The notes below the pieces were generated by a model. It saw only the letters and a program-made list of their open reading frames with translations. It did not search any database and was not told the origin of the DNA. The position numbers and the translations under genes were made by a program. Below, in pieces: positions 1 through 5,118 of a stretch of 6,560 bases of DNA. The stretch covers positions 1-6,560 of the forward strand of contig CAYMLL010000370.1 of the NCBI GenBank assembly GCA_964390645.1. Direction: 5' to 3'. Numbering within the stretch: the stretch's first letter is position 1; each line of letters opens with the position of its first letter. Source of the DNA: CAYMLL01 sp964390645 (GTDB taxonomy: Bacteria; Planctomycetota; UBA8108).

Positions 1-1
1 C

Positions 2-412
2 ACCGAGGACGGAGCGTACACCCTCGGTGGTCCTCGCCAGGCCGGCCCGCGCAAGAGCGGCGCGCGCTTCTTCTTGCCGACGGAGCACGAGTGGTACAAG
101 GCGGCCTACTACAGTCCCGCCCGGAACGGCGAAGGGTCCTACCGGCTCTTCGCCCCGCTGAGATCGGATCGCCCGATCGTCGACAGACCGCGCCCCGACC
201 TCGTCAGCCCCCTGGGCATGGCCGGGTTCGCCGACCGGATCTGGGAATGGACCGAGACTCCCGTCGGCAAGCTTCACCGCGGCCTGCGCTCGGGAGCGTG
301 GTTCCTGGGCAACAACCGTCAAGCCGCCGGGCGCTTCTACAGCAACCCGCAAATCGAGTATCCGACCATCGGAGTCCGCGTCGCCAGGTCCGCCGGCCCG
401 TCGGCGAGGTGA
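2..412 (+). CDS. FGE-sulfatase (SUMF1/EgtB/PvdO-fold) domain protein, C-terminal part, 5' end outside window
   Basis: The reading frame is open from base 2 and ends at TGA 410-412, giving 136 visible residues with the start lying to the left of the window. It matches the C-terminal half of the FGE-sulfatase fold. TEDGAYTLGG is at visible residues 1-10, LPTEHEWYKAAYY at 25-37, a G-x-WEW-type core (GMAGFADRIWEWTE) at 72-85, then LRSGAW and a closing IGVRVA. True formylglycine-generating enzymes oxidise a sulfatase cysteine using a Cys pair in the C-terminal segment; the visible part here contains no cysteine at all. It is therefore more likely one of the many secreted planctomycete proteins that use this fold without FGE chemistry. 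The stretch between YYSP and GMAGF is shorter than in relatives I recall. The fold assignment is strong; the function is unknown. Confidence 0.85.
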   Translation, partial: TEDGAYTLGGPRQAGPRKSGARFFLPTEHEWYKAAYYSPARNGEGSYRLFAPLRSDRPIVDRPRPDLVSPLGMAGFADRIWEWTETPVGKLHRGLRSGAWFLGNNRQAAGRFYSNPQIEYPTIGVRVARSAGPSAR

Positions 413-657
413 TCGCGCCTTCACGACGTCTGCCCTGGCTGCGCTCCCGCGACCGCTCCCGGGATCCACGCCGACCCTTCAGAATCCCGAGGCCAGGGTA
501 CTCGATGCCGTAACGGCACGACATGCGACACGAGGGGCTCATCCCGAAGAAGCCGGGGCTCTCTCGTCGCAAGGTTTGTCAAACCATCTCCCGTGACGCC
601 TGTGACCGTCTACCGTCCTCCGAGCAGATGAGCTCGTGGGCCGGAACGAACACGAGG

Positions 658-691
658 CGGTGAAGCCGTCGACGTCCGCGGCGGATCACCG
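658..691. other. Imperfect GC-rich hairpin in spacer
   Basis: CGGTGA at 658-663 pairs with TCACCG at 686-691, and inside it GCCG at 665-668 pairs with CGGC at 679-682 around a 10-base loop. No T-tract follows on either strand, so it is not a standard intrinsic terminator. It lies about 245 bases after the FGE-fold stop codon. Stems of this size arise by chance in DNA this GC-rich. Confidence 0.3.
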
Positions 692-1109
692 AGCACCAGC
701 CACCACCCCACGAGGCGTACGGATCATCCTTCTTCCGACCGGCCTCCTCCCGGGTTTCGCTGCCCCCCGCCGCCTTCTGCGTGCCGGGTAACCTGCCTGG
801 AACGCATCCGTATCCGCAGCCAGCTTCGCGGCCGTGCCGACGGAGGTGGGCGACGACGCCGACGAGCTGAAGAACCTCCTCGACGAAGTCGACAACGCGC
901 GGCCCCCCTTCGCGCCGTCACCGATGAGGACCAGGTCGATCGGCGACAGCCATCCGGACACCGGGGTCGCCGAACCGGGTGGTGCCGCGACAGGCGGTCG
1001 CAAGGCAGATGGTCGAAAAGCGAACGATCGCGCCACAGACGATCCGAGCGCCGAGCGATTGTCGATCACTCGCTCGTGCGGATTCCGATCTGACCCGCGC
1101 TGCCGCTCC

Positions 1110-1193
1110 ACGGGATATATCGCCAACTCTATTCATTTAATTATTTTGTGCCATTGGCCTGCCGGTTGCTATCGGCTCTTGACAACCGATCGG
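1110..1193 (+). promoter_or_regulatory. AT-rich island and overlapping inverted repeats upstream of the duplicated-domain gene
   Basis: Bases from about 1113 to 1150 are far richer in A and T than the rest of the window. They are followed by two overlapping inverted repeats: CGGTTG 1163-1168 with CAACCG 1183-1188, and ATCGG 1171-1175 with CCGAT 1187-1191. A perfect -35-like TTGACA lies at 1179-1184, but the bases 17 downstream (AGTCTC, 1202-1207) do not resemble a -10 box. The position, 80-160 bases before ATG 1274, suits a promoter or operator region, but no complete promoter can be assigned. Confidence 0.3.
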
Positions 1194-1273
1194 TGCTCTC
1201 GAGTCTCCCTTTCGCCAGCGTCAAGACGACGCTCGATGCAATCGCGGATAACTACAAATTGAGCACGAAGACC

Positions 1274-2575
1274 ATGAAAACGTTGAGGTTGATATCCATG
1301 CTGCCGCTGCTGCTGATCGGCCCGGTAGCCAGCGCAAAGCAACCCAGAATCGAGGTCTTCTCGGGAAACGTTGTGTCCATGGACCTGGATCTGAGCTCAG
1401 GCGTACTCCCAGCGCGTGGAACCATCACACAGCGCCTGAGCAGAGGCATCATCGATTCCACGGGCGCCGAGTGCTGGTTCGTCATCTCGGATGCCAGCGA
1501 CAAGGATTTTGCCGAGGACTTCGGCGCGATCCGTGCCGACGCCCTCGAAGACGTTCCCGACAGCGCCGTCGACGTGGTCCATTTTGACGCCGCCTCAGGA
1601 ATGTGGCATTTCCCCGAAGACGCCGGTCTCACGGTCCGCTTGGCGGCCGGAGGCAAGGCCTTGCCTCCGGTGGCGAATCCCCGGTACTCTCCGCTGAAGC
1701 GCTTTGTCTGGAACTCCGGTGACGACTCCGAGACCGTCACGGCGAACATGCCGCTGGTCGTATGGGGCACGGCAGCCGGGCAGTCTCTGGTGACGGATCA
1801 GGGTGGATGCGATCCGTTGATTCGCGTCAATCCCCCGTCGCCATTCCATGTCGGGGGTGGTCCGAAAGCCGGTGCCTCCGAGAGTCCGCTGCAGCGTTAC
1901 AAGGGTGGACAGGCACTCGATATCGACCTGGCCGCGCAAACGGTGACGATGAAGCTGCACAGGGGGGTCTTCGCTCCCGGCAACCATCCCTACTACACGG
2001 TATTCGAGGCGAACAAGGGCCCGGCAGCCGGATTCATGGGGGTTCCACACGCTCCCAAGCTGTCCAATCTGGGGCGATTCGGCGACGGGACGGGGACGGG
2101 CCTGGTTGTCCAGTTCGGAAACGGCGTACCGGTCTCGGACGGCGGCCCGGCCAGATTTCAGCAGGGTCTCGCGAACTACCCGGGTGGCCAGCAACGACAG
2201 TACAGTCCGATGTGGGTCGTCTGGTGGGCGTACTTCACCAACGGCACGCCGGTGGAGGACATGTTCCGAGCAGATCGCAATGTCGGTGAAGGTGCGACTC
2301 CGGCCCCGGGTTCCGGGATTCCGGGATTCGATCCGAAGGTTCCGACGGAGTTCGACCCGTTTCAGATCGAGTACAAGGGTGCGGATCTGACCGAGTTCGC
2401 ACGGTCCGTCACGGGAAACGACGACGGTCACGTGGAGTCTCTCGACGACCTGTTCCAGCTCGCCGACGACGGGCACATCCTGGTGACCGAAGGCCCCGGA
2501 GGATTGCGGCTCGGAAGCCCCATGCAACCCTCCCTGATCGTCAGCTGTCCCGTTCCGGTCAAGGTTCGAGATTGA
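1274..2575 (+). CDS. Exported protein of unknown function with two tandem DUF7482-like domains
   Basis: This codes for 433 residues ending at TGA 2573-2575. Residues 1-21 form a Sec signal peptide (MKTLRLISMLPLLLIGPVASA), so the mature protein is exported. The rest is an internal duplication. Domain A (about 26-193) has DLDLSS, TITQRLSRGI at 50-59, FVISDAS at 69-75, DVVHF at 100-104, YSPL at 138-141 and SLVTDQGG near 171-178. Domain B (about 206-430) has DIDLAA, TVTMKLHRGV at 223-232, YTVFEAN at 241-247, LVVQF at 277-281, YSPMW at 310-314 and ILVTEGPGG near the end. The order RG / Y-x-V / YSP-[LM] / LVT / terminal SCPVPV resembles DUF7482 proteins as I remember them. No catalytic motif is visible. 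ATG 1298 has a better ribosome binding site (GAGG, 1285-1288) but would leave a signal peptide without basic residues, so 1274 is preferred. The gene stands alone between long spacers. The coding call is firm; the family is moderate. Confidence 0.85.
   Translation: MKTLRLISMLPLLLIGPVASAKQPRIEVFSGNVVSMDLDLSSGVLPARGTITQRLSRGIIDSTGAECWFVISDASDKDFAEDFGAIRADALEDVPDSAVDVVHFDAASGMWHFPEDAGLTVRLAAGGKALPPVANPRYSPLKRFVWNSGDDSETVTANMPLVVWGTAAGQSLVTDQGGCDPLIRVNPPSPFHVGGGPKAGASESPLQRYKGGQALDIDLAAQTVTMKLHRGVFAPGNHPYYTVFEANKGPAAGFMGVPHAPKLSNLGRFGDGTGTGLVVQFGNGVPVSDGGPARFQQGLANYPGGQQRQYSPMWVVWWAYFTNGTPVEDMFRADRNVGEGATPAPGSGIPGFDPKVPTEFDPFQIEYKGADLTEFARSVTGNDDGHVESLDDLFQLADDGHILVTEGPGGLRLGSPMQPSLIVSCPVPVKVRD
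1285..1288 (+). promoter_or_regulatory. Shine-Dalgarno-like GAGG that favours the alternative start at 1298
   Basis: GAGG within GAGGTTGAT lies nine bases before ATG 1298, which is in frame with ATG 1274. ATG 1274 itself has only a weak GAAG at 1267-1270. The ribosome-site evidence and the signal-peptide evidence therefore disagree; I kept 1274 because it supplies Lys2 and Arg5 to the signal peptide. Confidence 0.35.
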
Positions 2576-2702
2576 AGGCCGCGTGAACGTGAGCGAGACA
2601 ACGGAAGGCGTGGTGCCGCAGAGAAACGAGTTCCCGTCGTGGTCGCTCGATCCTGACCGGTTCCACCGCCGGCCCTGGAAGCTCCAGTGCCGCTAGACGA
2701 GA

Positions 2703-3080
2703 ATGTGCCGGGGCGCGTCATTCATTCAGGCGCGCGAAACCACCGAGCTGACGAAGGCTCTGCGTCGTCTGACGCGTTCGGTGCCTGACATATTCCTCGC
2801 TCAGCCCTCGGGCTCGCGCCGACAGCGACTCGAACGGCGCGCACAGCACGACGGACCCGGGAGCGTGCTGTCGAAATACCTGCTCCGGTCGGGGCAACGA
2901 CCGGAGACGGCCCCTGAAGAGGACTCGAGCGGGCGCACCTCGGCGGGACCTGCGTCTCCTGGTGAAGATGCGAGAGATTCAGGGCCGGGGCAGACACTCG
3001 GCACCGCCGAGGGCGCACGGACATGGGCACGCCGCCCACCTCGGCAGATCGAGCCGTTCGTCACCGCGCCGGACGAGTAG
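2703..3080 (+). CDS. Doubtful hypothetical ORF, 125 residues
   Basis: ATG 2703 opens a frame that ends at TAG 3078-3080. The first half looks moderately protein-like (ETTELTKALRRLTRSVPDIF, then SVLSKYLLRSG). By rough count about three quarters of third positions over the first 80 codons are G or C, close to the neighbouring lipoprotein gene. Against it, the second half is Arg, Gly and Pro rich, there is no clear ribosome binding site, no family is recognised, and strong hairpins fall inside it. No signal peptide or membrane segment is visible. It may be a real lineage-specific gene or a chance open frame in GC-rich DNA; I lean to chance. Confidence 0.2.
   Translation: MCRGASFIQARETTELTKALRRLTRSVPDIFLAQPSGSRRQRLERRAQHDGPGSVLSKYLLRSGQRPETAPEEDSSGRTSAGPASPGEDARDSGPGQTLGTAEGARTWARRPPRQIEPFVTAPDE
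2803..2906. other. Cluster of three consecutive hairpins
   Basis: Three stems follow one another: AGCC 2803-2806 with GGCT 2811-2814 around a CTCG loop; CGCGCCG 2815-2821 with CGGCGCG 2835-2841 around 13 bases; and CTCCGGTCG 2883-2891 with CGACCGGAG 2898-2906 around the six-base loop GGGCAA. The last is a perfect nine-pair stem. None is followed by a T-tract, so a standard intrinsic terminator is not supported. Possible roles are mRNA 3'-end structure or a small RNA, but chance is a serious alternative at this GC content. Confidence 0.3.
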
Positions 3081-3347
3081 CGTTCTCCCCGCTGCGCCAC
3101 GTCGGGGTGTTGACTTCGCCCCGGCACTGGGCGAGCCTGGAGGCGATCCGGGCTCCTCCCGGCCGGGACGAGGTTCCCCACGAGCGATCCGAGGACGGTC
3201 GTCCGCCGTCGACGGACGCTCGACTCGAACGCGTCCTGGGCGAGAGTGATGATCCGCGGGAATGCCGATCCGAGCACGGAGCGGACCAGCAACACTCTGC
3301 GCGCCGACGAGGCGACGCGAGACGAACTATCACCTCAGCAAGATAGC

Positions 3348-3351
3348 GGAG
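3348..3351 (+). promoter_or_regulatory. Ribosome binding site GGAG for the lipoprotein gene
   Basis: GGAG lies seven bases before GTG 3359, an ideal distance. No comparable site precedes GTG 3377 or ATG 3383. This decides the start of the lipoprotein gene in favour of the GTG at 3359, which also supplies basic residues to the signal peptide. Confidence 0.6.
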
Positions 3352-3358
3352 TCATCAG

Positions 3359-3811
3359 GTGCGAGAGATACAAGCAGTGCGAATGACGACGACGTGTTCT
3401 CTCCTGGTCTGTTTGGCGCTGTCAGGTTGCTGCACTCAGCCCGCGATGAACGATTCGGGACTGATGGGAAGCTGGCTGCTGCTCCAGATCAACAGAGGAG
3501 GAAAGGACATCGACCTGGATCACCTGGAAGGCGCGGTTCGAGAGATTCTCGACCAGAGCTACCGGATCAAGCCGTTGAAAGGCACGACCATCACCGGGAA
3601 GTACACCTTCGATGTCGAAGCGGAGCCCAAGACGATCGACATGATGGTCGACAACGGCCGCTTCGAGGGCAAGACCCTCAAGGGGATCTACCGCATGGAG
3701 GGAGACAAGCTGACGATCAGCTTCGGCAGGCCGGGCGAGAATCGGCCGGAGGCCTTTGTCAGCGAGCCCGGCACGGAGTACACGGTGGCGATCCACAAGA
3801 GGCTCGAGTAG
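3359..3811 (+). CDS. Small lipoprotein with planctomycete TIGR03067-type domain
   Basis: This codes for 150 residues, starting at GTG 3359 and ending at TAG 3809-3811. The N-terminus carries Arg2 and Arg8, a hydrophobic stretch and the lipobox LSGC at residues 21-24, so Cys24 should be lipidated after signal peptidase II cleavage. The mature part follows the pattern of TIGR03067, an uncharacterised domain known mainly from planctomycetes. It opens with LMGSWLLL near residue 36, continues with GKYTFDVEAEPKTIDMMV, then GKTLKGIYRMEGDKLTISFG, then RPEAF and a closing strand ending in HKR. The whole protein is essentially one domain, as usual for the family. No enzymatic function is known, and no catalytic residues are evident. 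Upstream is a long spacer; downstream the next gene is 184 bases away in the same direction, so co-transcription is possible but not indicated. Confidence 0.9.
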   Translation: MREIQAVRMTTTCSLLVCLALSGCCTQPAMNDSGLMGSWLLLQINRGGKDIDLDHLEGAVREILDQSYRIKPLKGTTITGKYTFDVEAEPKTIDMMVDNGRFEGKTLKGIYRMEGDKLTISFGRPGENRPEAFVSEPGTEYTVAIHKRLE

Positions 3812-3849
3812 CTGTCGACCGTCACCGGGGATCCCGTCCCGTACGAGCG

Positions 3850-3888
3850 CCCTGATGAGCAGGGAGCCCGCCAGGCTCCGGAGGCGGG
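3850..3888 (+). terminator. Tandem hairpins after the lipoprotein gene, possible terminator
   Basis: CCCTG 3850-3854 pairs with CAGGG 3860-3864 around ATGAG, and CCCGCC 3867-3872 pairs with GGCGGG 3883-3888 around ten bases. They begin 39 bases after the lipoprotein stop. There is no T-tract, so if this ends transcription it would not be by the classical intrinsic mechanism. Confidence 0.3.
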
Positions 3889-3894
3889 AGGGAG

Positions 3895-3963
3895 CGGCGA
3901 GCCGGACTATCCCCCCGTAATCTCTCACGGACTTTTCTCGATCCACTACACTCCGGCTCGTCG
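3895..3963 (+). promoter_or_regulatory. Long inverted repeat just upstream of the CBM9/dockerin gene
   Basis: CGAGCCGGA at 3898-3906 is the exact reverse complement of TCCGGCTCG at 3952-3960. The stem extends outward through one G-U pair and two G-C pairs (3895-3897 with 3961-3963), giving twelve pairs around 45 bases. Inside it, CCGT 3915-3918 can pair with ACGG 3927-3930. It ends 16 bases before the ribosome binding site at 3980. A weak -10-like TACACT at 3947-3952 abuts the right arm, so the repeat may act on DNA or RNA, or may be fortuitous. Confidence 0.35.
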
Positions 3964-3979
3964 GAGAGGTCCATTCAAC

Positions 3980-3987
3980 GAGGTGAT
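3980..3987 (+). promoter_or_regulatory. Strong ribosome binding site GAGGTGAT for the CBM9/dockerin gene
   Basis: GAGGTGAT is an eight-base match to the anti-Shine-Dalgarno complement and lies eight bases before GTG 3996. It is the strongest ribosome site in the window and fixes the GTG start, which is followed directly by a signal peptide. Confidence 0.75.
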
Positions 3988-3995
3988 CTCTGCCC

Positions 3996-4997
3996 GTGAA
4001 GGCTCCATCGAATCTCCGGCGCCAGCTTCCTGTCCGCGCGTGCATCCTGACTCTTCTGCTCCCGAGCGCGACGTTCTCCCAGATGGAGCACGAGGCGCCG
4101 AGGGCCTCGCCCACGGTGGACGGCGTCATCACCGAGGTCGAGAGAGACAGTCAACGGGCGATTCCCATGTCGTGGCCCGGGATCGTCACCCCTCCTCAGC
4201 GGGGGGCGCTGCTTCTGGGGGCCCCGCCGGCGGAGAACGAGCTCAGCGGGATCTCGTACGTCTCCTGGGATGACGACTTCATCTATTTCGCCGCCGAGGT
4301 CTTCGACGACACTCCCGCGTTTCTGATCGACTCCCGGGGGACGGGAAATGTCCCGTACAACGCGCAGGACCTGTGGCAGCCGTGCTTCAACCCGCACGCC
4401 GATCCGTTCAACCTCTTCATCGATCCGAACGGCCCGCCGGGAAGCGCCGCCATCTACGACGTCGTGGTGGACACCTCCGACGGGTTCGGACCGGACGTCT
4501 ACCGCCACGGCCCGCGACTGTCGGCCGAGCAGCACGCCGACATCGAGGTTGACGGCGAAGTGACGGATGACGGCTACACGCTCGAGATCGCGGTGCCATG
4601 GTCCGCAGCGATGGACGATCCAGGGTACGTTCCGGAAGCCGGCGATGTTCACGGCGTCGGGTTCATCCTGGTCAGCTTCGGGGGTGCCAACAGCCCGGTT
4701 CTGTTCACGGACTTCGGCAGTGGCGACAACGTCAGCAACACGATCGGCGATCCGACCACCTGGAACCGATTGACTCTGGCCGACTCCGAACCTCCGACGC
4801 GATTCATCCGCGGCGATACCAACGCCGACAGCAGTGTCGACATCACCGACGCGGTCTTCGTCCTCAACTTCCTCTTCCTCGCAGGAGACAACCCGCCGTG
4901 CAGGGACGCGGCGAACGTCGACGACAGCCCGGCCATCGACATCACGGACGGCATCTACGTCCTCAACTTCCTCTTCCTCGGCGGAGCCGCTCCACCG
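3996..4997 (+). CDS. Exported CBM9/DOMON-like protein with C-terminal dockerin-like repeats, 3' end lost in gap
   Basis: Reading starts at GTG 3996 and gives 334 residues before the N run. Residues 1 to about 28 form a Sec signal peptide: basic residues at 2, 8, 9 and 14, then a hydrophobic core LTLLLPSATF. Residues about 39-265 resemble the carbohydrate-family-9 / DOMON-like binding domain, with PTVDGVIT at 39-46, the strand DDDFIYFAAEV at 92-102 and DGYTLEIAVPWSA at 192-204; this fold binds sugars or other small ligands outside the cell. Residues 273-334 hold two dockerin-type repeats. The first has a full calcium-loop pattern (D274, N276, D278, D282, D285); the second is degenerate (N307, D309, S311, D315, D318). 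Each ends in VLNFLFL. In cellulosomal bacteria dockerins dock to cohesins; in this phylum the partner is generally unknown. The stop codon and a probable short tail are hidden by the gap. It faces the minus-strand beta-propeller gene. Confidence 0.85.
4815..4997 (+). repeat. Tandem dockerin-like repeat, 99-base period
   Basis: Two units of 33 codons encode the calcium-loop plus VLNFLFL motif. A 23-base block at 4859-4881 recurs unchanged at 4958-4980, exactly 99 bases apart, and the flanking GACATCAC is also shared. Sequence runs into the N tract 17 bases after the second block. Near-identical dockerin repeats are often multi-copy in genomes of this kind, which would explain an assembly break here. 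Confidence 0.75.
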
Positions 4998-5097
4998 NNN
5001 NNNNNNNNNNNNNNNNNNNNNNNNNNNNNNNNNNNNNNNNNNNNNNNNNNNNNNNNNNNNNNNNNNNNNNNNNNNNNNNNNNNNNNNNNNNNNNNNN
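4998..5097. other. Assembly gap, 100 N
   Basis: Exactly 100 N bases, the conventional filler for a gap of unknown size. It hides the 3' end of the CBM9/dockerin gene and any intergenic terminator. Bases 5098-5118 on the far side are intergenic and include the palindrome GGCCGCGGCC at 5104-5113. The true distance between the flanking genes cannot be known from this window. Confidence 0.97.
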
Positions 5098-5118
5098 CGT
5101 CCGGGCCGCGGCCTCGGA

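Larger units (their letters stand above)
413..1273. other. Long spacer without a supportable gene
   Basis: This stretch of about 860 bases separates the FGE-fold gene from the duplicated-domain gene. Open frames exist on both strands (for example 686-1126 minus and 834-1262 plus), but their translations are rich in Arg, Ser and Pro, match no family I recognise and lack good ribosome binding sites. A short part, 834-960 on plus, has strongly GC-biased third positions and reads DADELKNLLDEVD, so a decayed gene fragment is possible. Other contents are a GC-rich hairpin at 658-691 and a conspicuously AT-rich patch around 1110-1150 close to the next gene. I see no tRNA, rRNA, CRISPR or insertion sequence. 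Confidence 0.55.
2576..3358. other. Long spacer with GC-rich hairpins, no firmly supported gene
   Basis: This stretch of about 780 bases lies between the duplicated-domain gene and the lipoprotein gene. Translations on both strands are Arg, Ser and Pro rich and match no family I know. One plus-strand ORF at 2703-3080 cannot be excluded and is listed separately. Hairpins cluster at 2803-2906, and a near-palindrome (CGTCCG 3200-3205 with CGGACG 3213-3218) lies further on. No tRNA, rRNA, CRISPR or insertion-sequence ends are visible. Confidence 0.5.

Noticed and set aside
686..1126. Minus-strand open frame of 146 residues in the first spacer
   Set aside because: It is Ser, Arg and Pro rich with no ribosome binding site and no family resemblance. 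A remnant on the opposite strand is at least as plausible.
1179..1207. TTGACA as the -35 of a complete promoter
   Set aside because: No -10-like hexamer occurs at 16-18 bases; AGTCTC is the sequence at the best spacing.
1148..1273. GTG 1148 as start of the duplicated-domain gene, adding 42 residues
   Set aside because: The signal peptide begins cleanly at ATG 1274. The extension is not signal-like and crosses the AT-rich regulatory-looking region.
1595..2527. Minus-strand open frame of 310 residues opposite the duplicated-domain gene
   Set aside because: It is the antisense shadow of a convincing plus-strand gene with a signal peptide and internal repeats. Its translation is Arg rich with no recognisable motif.
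2583..2696. Small ORF of 37 residues just after the duplicated-domain gene
   Set aside because: The GTG start has AAGG only four bases upstream, overlapping the previous stop codon. The peptide is unrecognised and chance is likely at this length.
3331..3361. CACCT 3331-3335 pairing with AGGTG 3357-3361 to hide the lipoprotein start codon
   Set aside because: There are only five pairs around 21 bases with an adjacent mismatch, too weak to claim a regulatory hairpin.
3422..4132. Minus-strand open frame of 236 residues across the lipoprotein and CBM9 gene starts
   Set aside because: It lies antisense to the TIGR03067-type gene and the start of the next gene, has no family signature, and reflects the scarcity of stops in GC-rich DNA.
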